A stretch of DNA of 64,000 nucleotides from an uncultured Ruminococcus sp. (GCA_934435205.1 CAKSAK010000001.1:62001-126000), one strand, 5' to 3'. Positions 33,927 to 42,306 are shown, numbered from the stretch's first letter. The notes: a model not told the origin generated them from the letters alone. A program made the numbers and translations.

Positions 33927-34599
33927 TGAGTTCGCCTCCGTTCATGGAGAAAATTGTATTTTTCACGCTGTATTTCTTCTCTTTCGGAAAGCACATATCA
34001 GACAGTGAACAGCCTGAACATTTCTGACCTTTTACACGCTTTGGGATAATATCCGCCGCAAGTATCTCACGCATTTTCCCAAGATAGCCGCAAAGAATTT
34101 TATCATACTCTGAGCCCTGAGTATCAAAGGGCAATTCTGATCGTCTGCGCACGTCTGCATAGTACAGAAAACATCGGCTATTGCAATGAAATACATTATC
34201 CACACAAAGCTTCTGGGCATAGACTTGTATGGCGTCAGTCTGATTGAACTCCCCTGCTTTGGGCTTGGTGGGTTTATACTCCACGATTTCCACACGGAAA
34301 GTGCCGTCCAGGGTATCTATATAGTCGCCTCTTTTATCACGGACAAACTCGATACAATCTACAACTCCGAAAATATTGTACTTAGGTTCATCGTTATACA
34401 CTGACACGTCGCTTCGGACGATCTTACGCTTATTTTCAAAGTTGCGCTCGCCGATATGGACGTTCTCATGGAGGAGGTTTGCTTTGACGACAAAGGCGTT
34501 TTCAGCCCAGTCGTCATTAACTTCTAAAAGAGCAAACCTGCGTGGACAATACATATAATGCTGTATGTCACGGATATTGATAGTTACATCTTCGCTCAT
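33919..34599 (-). CDS. cas4: CRISPR-associated Cas4 nuclease
   Basis: 226 residues. RecB-like nuclease with an iron-sulfur cluster: first cysteine in IQHYMYCPRRFALLE, final group CSGCSLSDMCFP. In type I-C systems Cas4 works with Cas1-Cas2 to trim prespacers and set the PAM and orientation. A TGATG overlap with cas7 couples translation. Confidence 0.93.
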   Translation of the reverse strand: MSEDVTINIRDIQHYMYCPRRFALLEVNDDWAENAFVVKANLLHENVHIGERNFENKRKIVRSDVSVYNDEPKYNIFGVVDCIEFVRDKRGDYIDTLDGTFRVEIVEYKPTKPKAGEFNQTDAIQVYAQKLCVDNVFHCNSRCFLYYADVRRRSELPFDTQGSEYDKILCGYLGKMREILAADIIPKRVKGQKCSGCSLSDMCFPKEKKYSVKNTIFSMNGGELNA

Positions 34600-35465
34600 C
34601 AGAGCTTTTCAATAAGGGTAACGCCATCAGGCATATCCTTATCTATGGAGATATCATAGTCTGAGTAATGTCTTGGAGTTGTCACGCCGTCTTTGAGTTT
34701 GACGGACACCTTGTCAAAGAGGATATGCGCTGGGGCATTGCCCAGGGCGGAGTCATGCTTGAACACGATAAGCTTACGCATACAAAGCTTTCCTCTTGCG
34801 GCGCTTCTGTCATGCTCGAACATATTGATGATAGATGTCCAAAGAAGCTCAAGGTCGTCCTCACTAAAGCCTGTTATCTTCTGAGCGAGCATTGCGGAAA
34901 CATAACCCTCGCCACGATAGAGAGCATATGGGATTATGCTTTTTTTGCCCATTTCGGTATCTCCAGTTTTCTTTCGCTCTTCTGTTGTTTTCGCCTGCCT
35001 TGTGATAGAGATATTTTGTGCAAAAACAGGGTCGATACTTCTTGCAAAGTTGAGCTGTACAGGTCCTCTTACAATGCCGCATGGGTCGTCGCCTGTACTC
35101 ATTACTGCGCCGAATGTTCTTACGTCAAAGTAGTTCTGACAGATATAGTCACGAGCCTGCTTAACGTCATCCGGATTTTTTCCTTTCTGCTTTGTGTCAA
35201 GACCAAGTGCGTTATATGCTTCGGTGAACTTTGTGTTGAGGGCTTTATCTGCCTTGATAAGGATATTGTAGCCTGCTTCGCCCTCTTTGGTAAGCTCCAC
35301 AAAGTTTCTTATCTTTCTCTTAAGGCACACGTCTGTAACGATGCCAAGGCTTGTTTCGGGGTCTGTTCTAGGCATATTGCCTGCGTCAGGGTCGCCGTTT
35401 GGATTGCCGTTTTCAACGTCAAAAAGCATTACAAATTCATATCTGTTCTTGATTGCATTTTCCAT
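34599..35465 (-). CDS. cas7: Cascade backbone protein Cas7 (Csd2)
   Basis: 288 residues. The N-terminal RYEFVMLFDVENGNPNGDPDAGNMPRTDPETSLGIVTDVCLKRKIRNFV is the Csd2/Csh2 family signature. It polymerises along the crRNA spacer as the Cascade backbone. ATG behind AAAGGAC; 17-nt gap after cas8c. Confidence 0.96.
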   Translation of the reverse strand: MENAIKNRYEFVMLFDVENGNPNGDPDAGNMPRTDPETSLGIVTDVCLKRKIRNFVELTKEGEAGYNILIKADKALNTKFTEAYNALGLDTKQKGKNPDDVKQARDYICQNYFDVRTFGAVMSTGDDPCGIVRGPVQLNFARSIDPVFAQNISITRQAKTTEERKKTGDTEMGKKSIIPYALYRGEGYVSAMLAQKITGFSEDDLELLWTSIINMFEHDRSAARGKLCMRKLIVFKHDSALGNAPAHILFDKVSVKLKDGVTTPRHYSDYDISIDKDMPDGVTLIEKL

Positions 35466-35482
35466 AATATTTCGTCCTTTCT

Positions 35483-35895
35483 TTATTCTTCTGATTTTGC
35501 TTCTGATTTAACTTCAGAATTTTCTTCTGGCTTATCTTTTGACTTTTTGGTATAAAGATCTCTGTACTGCTGTGCATAACCTACAATAAATCTGCCCTGA
35601 TCGTCATTTGAAAGAGTCTGAGGAAACTCACCATTTAGATCATCTATTATCTCAAGGCACTTATCATTGTAGTAGTTACGAAGTTTCGGATTATCAAACT
35701 TTTTCAAATGATTTTGTGAAAGCGAATAGAGTTTTGGAAATACAGTTGCAGGTCTTGAACAAGCAGAAGCAAAGTATGAGTCCTTAATTGTTCTGTTAAG
35801 TCCTCCGCCTGAAGCGTCCTGCTGAATCTTTTCAAGCACTGCGAAAAGTCTTCCGCAGAGATATGCCTGATTTTTGTTTTCAAGGTCTAATGACA
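35483..35895 (-). CDS. cas11c: Possible internally initiated Cas11c within cas8c
   Basis: An in-frame ATG at 35895 is preceded by AAGGAGGAGATCAAA, a ribosome site far stronger than expected by chance inside a gene. It would give a 137-residue helical C-terminal fragment of Cas8c (MSLDLENKNQAYLCGRLFA...). Internally translated Cas11 small subunits are established for type I-C Cascade; this assignment is by analogy plus the visible ribosome site. Confidence 0.7.
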
Positions 35896-37333
35896 TTTTG
35901 ATCTCCTCCTTATTTTGTTTACGGTTTATGCAGCCTTTTATCAAGCCTGCTCTTACATCATTGATTTTTATAAAATGGTTTTTCTCCTCGTCACTGTCGG
36001 TCTTGACCCTTGTTATTACTGTGGAAAGAAGTTCATCAGGGTATCTTGTGCCTTTGAGTATTGCTTCAAAAAGTGCGGCAGTGAGAGATGACGGAACTTT
36101 TTCTTTGGACGATTTCGGTGAGATAAGCTCACGCTTGATTCGTTCAATGCTTACTTGATGCTGACCCTCAGTGAATGTGATATCCTGCTGATGTTTGAGT
36201 ACATTGTCAAACATCTTGCCGAACTTATCGTGAAAGATGAACTTCTGGGATATTCTTGAACTGTTCGGGGTAAAGCCTGCAATGTAAAATTCTACGTTGG
36301 GATCATATGGCATATCGGCTGTCCTGCCCTGTTTAAGCTGGGTCATGACAGTGTTTATGTTTCGGTCGGCCTCGGCCACAACGGTTTTATTAAGCTCGTC
36401 CTCAAATCCGCTGAACATACCGGCAAACATATTACATTCTTCTGCATCGTTCTTCTTCATTGCGAAATAGACTATTGTCATGTCGTCAAAAGTCTTGTAA
36501 TGGCTTCTGTCAGCAAGCAGAGAATTAAACGCAGAGGTATACATTTTCATGGCTTTCTCAGAAACATTGCTGTTGTAGGACTGCTTCTTGCCGTAGGATT
36601 CAAAGGCAGATTCTTTCATGCCAACGAGGACACAGCCTGAGGACATTCCGCCTTTGATACCCTTTATTTTATCATGGATACGGGCTTGCGGGAGCTTCTC
36701 ACCAAGAATGGAGCAGGTGGATAGTTCGGTATCGTCACTGTCGCTGTCGGCGCTGAGCTTGGCGAGGTGATCCTCATAAGCGGCTTTGAATTTGCTGTCA
36801 TTGTGAAGCTTAGTTTCAGGTGAGCCGTCAAGTCCAAACTCATAGTAGGAGCTTGAATATTCCTTGCCTAGTGCAAGAAGGTGTGGGTTTTGGGTCTCCT
36901 GCTCAGGGTCCCATGTACGGACAAAGTTAAGATAGGCTTTGCAGATAGGTGAGTCGATATTCTCAAAGAATTTCTCATTCCATTCGCAGAAGCATTTGTG
37001 GGATTTTGCCGCTTTGTTGGTAGCATCTGTAGGGGTCAAAATTCCTTTGTCATAGTTCAGACCGAATATGTAGAGTGGTCTGTGTTCGATAGTGTTCTTA
37101 TCTATGCCCGGTTTCTGCGTTCTTACGGGAAGCTGTTCCATTACCGGATCATAGACTGTTTTTGTCTTTTTATTTTTCAGAGGGATAATTCGGGGTACTC
37201 TCAAATCGTTTATTGCGGATATCTTGCCCTCGGGGGTAAGAAGAATTTCAAAGTGTATGGCTTGCTCACAATAGCCCGCAGGAGTTTTATTCTCCTGCAA
37301 GGCACTGTAATCGCACAAGGCTTTTATCAGCAT
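35483..37333 (-). CDS. cas8c: Cascade large subunit Cas8c (Csd1)
   Basis: 616 residues, the usual size for Csd1. Recognised by AINDLRVPRIIPLKNKKTKTVYDPVMEQLPVRTQKPGIDKNTIEH near the start, MSSGCVLVGMKESAFESYGKKQSYNSNVSEKAM and the C-terminal YLCGRLFAVLEKIQQDASGGGLNRTIKDSYFASACSRPATVFPKL. It recognises the PAM (TTC in characterised I-C systems) and positions Cas3. In I-C an internal start often also makes a small Cas11 subunit from the C-terminal part; ATG 35895 (MSLDLENKNQAYL), with a GGAGGAGAT site upstream, is a good candidate. It ends in a charged EENSEVKSEAKSEE tail. Confidence 0.95.
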   Translation of the reverse strand: MLIKALCDYSALQENKTPAGYCEQAIHFEILLTPEGKISAINDLRVPRIIPLKNKKTKTVYDPVMEQLPVRTQKPGIDKNTIEHRPLYIFGLNYDKGILTPTDATNKAAKSHKCFCEWNEKFFENIDSPICKAYLNFVRTWDPEQETQNPHLLALGKEYSSSYYEFGLDGSPETKLHNDSKFKAAYEDHLAKLSADSDSDDTELSTCSILGEKLPQARIHDKIKGIKGGMSSGCVLVGMKESAFESYGKKQSYNSNVSEKAMKMYTSAFNSLLADRSHYKTFDDMTIVYFAMKKNDAEECNMFAGMFSGFEDELNKTVVAEADRNINTVMTQLKQGRTADMPYDPNVEFYIAGFTPNSSRISQKFIFHDKFGKMFDNVLKHQQDITFTEGQHQVSIERIKRELISPKSSKEKVPSSLTAALFEAILKGTRYPDELLSTVITRVKTDSDEEKNHFIKINDVRAGLIKGCINRKQNKEEIKMSLDLENKNQAYLCGRLFAVLEKIQQDASGGGLNRTIKDSYFASACSRPATVFPKLYSLSQNHLKKFDNPKLRNYYNDKCLEIIDDLNGEFPQTLSNDDQGRFIVGYAQQYRDLYTKKSKDKPEENSEVKSEAKSEE

Positions 37334-38046
37334 TTTATCTCCTCCCTGTATTTTTCAACGTTGATAACACCGTCTATCATATGCGGGCGGTAGTAAACTG
37401 CGTCGGCTTTATCGGAAAACTTAGGGTTGTCCCAATCCTTATTTATAGGCTTGCCACCGTCTTCAAACTTCATGCCATAAAGCATAAAGCCTAGGTCTTT
37501 ATCGCCCATGTTCTGCGGTGCTATCTGTGTGAGGTCAAAGTCATCAACAAGCTCGATACTCTTTACTGCAAATTCACGACAGCCAAGGCAAGGCTGTCTG
37601 AAATGCTGACCGTTCCTGAGGCGTCTGAGCATTATGTTATAATGCTTTTCATCGGACTCGTCGGGGTGGTCTGATTTAAGATAGGTACGTTCAAATGTGA
37701 ACTCGATACCGTATTTCACATTTTTTAAAACCATTGCCGCACGCTGACTTCGTATCTCCGAGGCGTACATCTCCGCCGAGCCACCGCCTTTCATTTGCTG
37801 TTTAACAGATGATAAAAGTAGCTTATCTTTGACCTCGTTTCGTCGGATATTGGTAAACTCGATAGGGTTGAACACCACTATTTTGTTTATTTGGTAGCGC
37901 ACGGCAGGCTTCCAATAAATTGATTTGACAAGTCCCTCCAGTGCGCTTGGGGTGGGTACGTCGTAACTTACCCTCTCAACCTTCATTTCAGGTCTCGAAA
38001 AGCAAGCGTAGTCACCTGTCACGATGATCTTAAAACCATAGCTCAT
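37327..38046 (-). CDS. cas5c: Cas5c (Cas5d) crRNA-processing nuclease
   Basis: 239 residues. GFKIIVTGDYACFSRPEMKVERVSYDVPTPSALEGLVKSIYWKPAVRYQINKIVVFNPI is the Cas5 RAMP start. In type I-C, which lacks Cas6, Cas5c cuts pre-crRNA below the repeat hairpin and stays on the 5' handle. First gene of the cas5c-8c-7-4-1-2 unit, with a separate promoter in the 306-nt gap behind cas3. ATG follows AAAGGAGTG. Confidence 0.95.
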   Translation of the reverse strand: MSYGFKIIVTGDYACFSRPEMKVERVSYDVPTPSALEGLVKSIYWKPAVRYQINKIVVFNPIEFTNIRRNEVKDKLLLSSVKQQMKGGGSAEMYASEIRSQRAAMVLKNVKYGIEFTFERTYLKSDHPDESDEKHYNIMLRRLRNGQHFRQPCLGCREFAVKSIELVDDFDLTQIAPQNMGDKDLGFMLYGMKFEDGGKPINKDWDNPKFSDKADAVYYRPHMIDGVINVEKYREEIKC

Positions 38047-38107
38047 TTTTACATCACTCCTTTTAAACTTATATTAGTATTAGGTACATTGCTTTTGCTC
38101 TACATAT

Positions 38108-38136
38108 ATGATACACCATTATGAATAAAATGTCAA
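38108..38136 (-). promoter_or_regulatory. Promoter of cas5c-cas2, containing a TTC-flanked candidate target
   Basis: Minus strand: TTGACA (38131-38136), 17 bp, TATCAT (38108-38113). A TTC triplet (38123-38125) lies inside the spacer, and the bases after it (ATAATGGTGT) match the seed of the crRNA-like RNA below at positions 1-3, 5, 7, 8 and 10. Confidence 0.75.
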
Positions 38137-38216
38137 TAGTTTTCATGTATAAAAAAAGTGTCGGATTTTCGGCATATTTCACAATTCTTTGTTCAGTGGT
38201 TTGTGGTATAAAAACG

Positions 38217-38245
38217 TTGACTTTTTAAAATAATGTTTGTATAAT
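38217..38245 (+). promoter_or_regulatory. Promoter of the crRNA-like RNA
   Basis: TTGACT (38217-38222), 17 bp, TATAAT (38240-38245) on the strand opposite the cas genes; predicted start near 38252. Confidence 0.8.
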
Positions 38246-38251
38246 ATATTT

Positions 38252-38356
38252 GTCTATGCTTTACGCATATGTGAGTTGAAAAATATTCGTATTCGGTACG
38301 ATATGGAATGCAGCAAGTGGCAGACTGTCTTGGTGACAGCCTGCCATTTGTTTTAG
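38252..38356 (+). ncRNA. Stand-alone crRNA-like RNA (CreR/CreA-like) between cas3 and cas5c
   Basis: Predicted RNA of about 105 nt. A diverged CRISPR repeat ends at 38282: 12 identical bases (TGTGAGTTGAAA, 38270-38281) in the position of the repeat's 3' handle, preceded by a small hairpin TATGC-TTTAC-GCATA replacing the normal stem. Next is a 36-nt spacer-like segment (38283-38318; array spacers are 33-35), then an intrinsic terminator: GGCAG-A-CTGTC / GACAG-C-CTGCC and ATTTGTTTT. There is no second repeat. Cas5c processing at the hairpin would leave an 11-nt TGAGTTGAAAA handle. The layout matches known Cas-regulating crRNA-like RNAs. The sequence parts are directly visible; expression and function are inferred. 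Confidence 0.75.
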
Positions 38357-40569
38357 ATGAAATAATCCTGCATTGCGGCTTGGGTGTTCAAACCTGTTTC
38401 ATTATTATAATAGCTTTGATTTTCAAGAATGAATATTCCTGTGCCGTGATCGTTTAGAACGCCCTGAGAATAGAGATCCTTGAAAACGTTCATATAGACG
38501 GACACTGAATATTTCTGCAATGCTCTTCTTACTGACATATCACCCTTACGCAAGGTTTCAACAAGTTCATGGCAAGTCCGGTCGTTAGGATCGTCGATAA
38601 CGATAGAGATAGTGTCGGCGGAAATGTACTCAAACTGCATTGCATAGCTACGGAAGGGTATGCTGTATGGTAACATTAAGCCTTGGCGGTCGAAGGAGTT
38701 GCTTTGTTCGTTATATTTTGCAATGGAATTTTCGGCAATACGGCTTTGGTTGAAATCAAAAATGCCGTCATAGTATTCTTTGATACAATCGTAGGAAGTT
38801 ATGTCGCTATATTTTTTCAGCAGACCTTTGGTCTTGTTAATTCGCATGGCAAGGTCGCTTCTCTTGCGGTATGTTTCGTCAATGTCGAAAACGTACACAT
38901 AGCCCTTGTCATCTCTGCCCTCACGATTACATCTGCCCCCTGCCTGCAAAATGCTGTCTAAACCTGAAAGCTGGCGGAAAACTGTGTTGAAGTCAAGGTC
39001 AACACCTGCTTCTACGAGTGAAGTTGAAACTACTGTGATATGCTCGCCATTTTCAAGCTTCTTTCTTACTACTTCTATGACACGGCTTCTGTGGGCTGGG
39101 GTCATATTGGCGGAAAGGTGATATTTCTCACCTTGAACGAGGCTATAAAGCTCCGCCGCTGTTTTCTTGGTATTAACAACGATAAGGGCATTTTTGCACT
39201 GAGAGGCATTTTCTGCAATGGTTTCAAGAGTGGTTTTGCCCTTGTCTTCATATTCGCATTTCTTGAAATACTGAAAATCGTTTCGGTCGGTAACGAGCTT
39301 ATTGTAGTTCACATCAGGCAGGAACTTATCAAAAAGCTTAGAATAATCGGGCATTGTGGCTGAGAGGAAAAGGGCTTCGCTGTTAAGATACTTTGTTATA
39401 TAGCCCACGGCTTTAAGGCAGGGGCGCAGGAGATTTGTTGGAATAAGATGTATTTCATCAAAAACTATCACGCTGTCACGGAGGTTATGAAGCTTTCGCA
39501 GTGCTGAGCCTTTATAATGGTATATGGATTGGAAAAATTGAACGCTTGTGGTGATTATAAGTGGTGCGTCCCAATTTTCGCAGGTCTTTTTGAGCTTCTC
39601 TGCGGTTTTCTTTTCTTCCTCTGTGTTGCCGTCATAGGAATAGTTTGAGTGGTGCTGTAGGACAGGGAGAACGTCGCCGAACATCTCCTCGAAATCCTTG
39701 GCTGTCTGTTCTATAATGCTTGTGTATGGGATAACGTATATGATATGCTTTTTGCCGCTGCTGGCGGCTTTTTCAAGGGCTATTTTAAGACTGCAAAGGG
39801 TCTTGCCACTGCCTGTTGGCATATCAAGAACGGATATGTGGCTGTCTTTTGTACAATGGTCTATAGCTTGCTTTTGTATACGGCTTCGTGCCTGCTGAAG
39901 CTGGGTTTTGGAGCGCATATTTTTCATGCGCTCATTAAGAATGGAAAGCGCCTTTTTAAAATCACCGCTCATGCCACGTTCAACATTTTCATTGCAAAAT
40001 ATTTCGGTATCGAGAAAGTCTGCGTCTGTCAGGCAAGAGAACACGTACTTGGTGAAAAAGGCGTAACGCTCGATACGCTCGGTGGGGTCTTTTGTAGAAA
40101 GCAGTTCATTTAATGGCGGTGTTATTTCTTCCTGAGTTAGGGTGGCAAATTCTATTTCAGTGGCGTATGCGCTGTAGTCACTATCGCCTGTATATTCGTC
40201 TGCTCTTTTTAGTATACCGTTTAGGGTCGGGCTGTCAGAGTTGTCTGCGTCTGTGCCGCCGTCCATAAGTCCTGTGTGGTGTCCTGCGATGCAATACTCC
40301 ATAAGGGGTGCGAAACAATCGTTTTTATCTGCAAACTTTTTATACTCTAGTGCTCCGCAGGCGGCGTGGCTGAACTTTATATTATCGTCGTCCAATCGCC
40401 ATTGATATTTAAGGGCGCATTTTCCTGGGTCATGATCATAAGACGCTTTTTTAGCTAAAGGTTTCAAAAAGTCTACTGAAAAGCCCTCCGCCAATTTGCT
40501 TACGCCTTCAAGGTGTTCTTTTACGGTCTGTCTTTTTCCGTCTTTACGGGTGTGTGCGTAATATATCAT
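38353..40569 (-). CDS. cas3: CRISPR-associated helicase-nuclease Cas3
   Basis: 738 residues from ATG 40569, 7 nt behind GGAGG; an ATG two codons upstream is too close to that site. N-terminal HD nuclease domain with the metal motif YDHDPGK and later FSHAACG and AGHHTGL, then an SF2 helicase: LDMPTGSGKTLCSL (Walker A), IVFDEIHLIP (DEIH), FLSATMP (motif III), STSLVEAGVDLDF and QAGGRCNREGR (motif VI). It is recruited by Cascade to unwind and degrade target DNA. It is transcribed apart from the other cas genes, whose promoter lies downstream. It ends opposite the terminator of the crRNA-like RNA. Confidence 0.97.
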   Translation of the reverse strand: MIYYAHTRKDGKRQTVKEHLEGVSKLAEGFSVDFLKPLAKKASYDHDPGKCALKYQWRLDDDNIKFSHAACGALEYKKFADKNDCFAPLMEYCIAGHHTGLMDGGTDADNSDSPTLNGILKRADEYTGDSDYSAYATEIEFATLTQEEITPPLNELLSTKDPTERIERYAFFTKYVFSCLTDADFLDTEIFCNENVERGMSGDFKKALSILNERMKNMRSKTQLQQARSRIQKQAIDHCTKDSHISVLDMPTGSGKTLCSLKIALEKAASSGKKHIIYVIPYTSIIEQTAKDFEEMFGDVLPVLQHHSNYSYDGNTEEEKKTAEKLKKTCENWDAPLIITTSVQFFQSIYHYKGSALRKLHNLRDSVIVFDEIHLIPTNLLRPCLKAVGYITKYLNSEALFLSATMPDYSKLFDKFLPDVNYNKLVTDRNDFQYFKKCEYEDKGKTTLETIAENASQCKNALIVVNTKKTAAELYSLVQGEKYHLSANMTPAHRSRVIEVVRKKLENGEHITVVSTSLVEAGVDLDFNTVFRQLSGLDSILQAGGRCNREGRDDKGYVYVFDIDETYRKRSDLAMRINKTKGLLKKYSDITSYDCIKEYYDGIFDFNQSRIAENSIAKYNEQSNSFDRQGLMLPYSIPFRSYAMQFEYISADTISIVIDDPNDRTCHELVETLRKGDMSVRRALQKYSVSVYMNVFKDLYSQGVLNDHGTGIFILENQSYYNNETGLNTQAAMQDYFI

Positions 40570-40613
40570 GGTCATTCCTCCTTTTAGATATACAAGTTTA
40601 TCTATGTTCTTTT

Positions 40614-40677
40614 ATTATAGCATACAATTTAATACTTGTGGGGAAAATTTTTGTACACATAAACAAACATTTGTACA
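40614..40677 (-). promoter_or_regulatory. cas3 promoter with upstream paired TGTACA sites
   Basis: Minus strand: extended -10 TGCTATAAT (TATAAT at 40614-40619) without a good -35. Two TGTACA palindromes (40652-40657, 40672-40677), 20 bp centre to centre, lie at about -45 and -65, as expected for an activator or repressor site shared with the divergent capA gene. Confidence 0.5.
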
Positions 40678-40752
40678 AATTGTTATATTTTTATTATAAT
40701 ACATTATAATATACAGGTCAACATAAAGCATTCGACATTTTGAAAATTTGAC

Positions 40753-40781
40753 TTGATTATTAGTGAAAAATGTGTTAAAAT
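40753..40781 (+). promoter_or_regulatory. Promoter of the CapA-like gene
   Basis: TTGATT (40753-40758), 17 bp, TAAAAT (40776-40781). Confidence 0.6.
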
Positions 40782-40832
40782 TAAACTATAAGTAAATTTG
40801 TATTTTTTTAAGATGTTATGAAAGGAATTTAT

Positions 40833-42080
40833 ATGAAGCACAGACTTTTATACAATAAGATCACGGTGGTGGCTCTTTCGGCGATGCTGTCGCTGAGTGC
40901 AGTATCATGCGGTAAGCTTGACACAAGCAAGCTTGACGGAAACGCTTTGACAGTCATCGAAACCGAAAGCAAAGCGGAAGTCAAAAAAACTGAGGACAAC
41001 TCCAGCAAAAAGGTCGCTGAGGTCAAGGAAGAAGAAAAGGAACAGCCTAGCTACACCTGCTCGCTGGTTTGCGTGGGCGACAATCTGATACACGACAACA
41101 TTTATAATGAGGCGCTGAAGCTTGGCGGCGGTGACAAATATGATTTCACACAGGCTTATGAACACGTTACGAAGTACATAGAAGGCACTGATGTGGCTAT
41201 CATCAATCAGGAAACGCTTGTTACAGACAGCGTTGAGCCACAAAGCTATCCTATGTTCGCAACGCCAACTGCTGTGGGTGACAAGATAGTTGACATGGGC
41301 TTCAATGTGGTTTCCATGTCAAACAATCATGTTCTCGACCAGGGTGAAGAGGGGCTTATAAGCTCTCTTGATTACTGGGACTCAAAGGGCATTGTGCATT
41401 ATGGTGCTTATCGTTCGCAGGAGGACGCTGACACTATCAAGACCATGGAGGTCAACGGTATAAAATTTGCTTTTTTGGGATATATGGAACACACCAACGG
41501 CAATTATCTCAGCGGTGACGGCGCACAGGTGATATATCTTGAAGACGAGGACAAGATAAAAGCTCAGATAGAGGAAGCCGACAAAATGGCAGACGTTGTT
41601 GTGGTTTCATGTCATTACGGCACAGAGATACAGAACGAGCTTAACGAACAGCAGACGGAGATCACACCTAAGCTTGTGGAGTGGGGTGCTGACCTGATAA
41701 TAGGCACGCAGGCGCACACTATCAGCACCTGCGAATATCTTGACAAGCCTGACGGCGGACAGGCGTTCGTTTACTACGGTCTTGGCAACTTTATTTCAAC
41801 TATGTATGACACAAAGTCGCTTGTAGGACTTATTGGCAAGCTCAATGTTGTGAAGGATCCTGACACCAATGAGGTGACATTCGAGAACGTTAAGGCGATA
41901 CCGATAATATCTCACTTTGAGGGTGATTCATACTATGGCGATTGGTACAACTGCACTGTTTATCCTTATGCGGAATACACTGACGAGCTGTTTGCCAAGA
42001 ATTATGTTGAGGGCTTCACTCGTGAGAGCGTGAAGCAATGCTTGTCTTACATACCTGATGAGTTCCTTAGCATTGAATAG
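40833..42080 (+). CDS. CapA-family lipoprotein (poly-gamma-glutamate synthesis-like)
   Basis: 415 residues from ATG 40833, close behind AAAGGA. The signal peptide ends in a lipobox (LSAVSC), followed by a charged Lys/Glu linker, then a metallophosphoesterase-like CapA domain: LVCVGDNLIHDNIYNEAL, INQETLVTD, VSMSNNHVLDQGEEGL, VVSCHYGTE and IIGTQAHTIS, with the His/Asn/Asp metal ligands intact. CapA proteins act at the outer face of the membrane. In Bacillus capsule synthesis they are linked to poly-gamma-glutamate export, but no capB/capC genes are present here, so the polymer or ligand is unknown. Confidence 0.88.
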   Translation: MKHRLLYNKITVVALSAMLSLSAVSCGKLDTSKLDGNALTVIETESKAEVKKTEDNSSKKVAEVKEEEKEQPSYTCSLVCVGDNLIHDNIYNEALKLGGGDKYDFTQAYEHVTKYIEGTDVAIINQETLVTDSVEPQSYPMFATPTAVGDKIVDMGFNVVSMSNNHVLDQGEEGLISSLDYWDSKGIVHYGAYRSQEDADTIKTMEVNGIKFAFLGYMEHTNGNYLSGDGAQVIYLEDEDKIKAQIEEADKMADVVVVSCHYGTEIQNELNEQQTEITPKLVEWGADLIIGTQAHTISTCEYLDKPDGGQAFVYYGLGNFISTMYDTKSLVGLIGKLNVVKDPDTNEVTFENVKAIPIISHFEGDSYYGDWYNCTVYPYAEYTDELFAKNYVEGFTRESVKQCLSYIPDEFLSIE

Positions 42081-42090
42081 TCGGGGCAAT

Positions 42091-42120
42091 ATGTAGGGGA
42101 TGGTGCCCTCGACGTCCCGT
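42091..42120. repeat. Dispersed short palindromic repeat, copy 5
   Basis: ATGTAGGGGATGGTGCCCTCGACGTCCCG, close to copy 3 (TGTAGGGGACGG...ACGTCCCG) with a decayed palindrome. Confidence 0.6.
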
Positions 42121-42150
42121 TTGCAAAGTTGATAAAGAATATGATGTTTC

Positions 42151-42183
42151 TGCGGACGACATTTATGCCGTCCGCTTTTTTTG
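42151..42183 (+). terminator. Intrinsic terminator after the CapA-like gene
   Basis: GCGGACG-ACATTTATGC-CGTCCGC followed by TTTTTTT. Confidence 0.85.
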
Positions 42184-42306
42184 GTATTGTGTAAAGGTTT
42201 ACATATATCTTAATAAATTTATATACTGCTAATATCAATTCATGAAATATTTACACTAAAATATGCTCAATCCATTAAAATACTCGCACAAATCACTTTT
42301 TTACTA

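Noticed and set aside
34668..35555. 295-codon plus-strand open frame opposite cas7
   Set aside because: A shadow of cas7: cysteine-rich, no ribosome site, and fully antisense to a certain gene.
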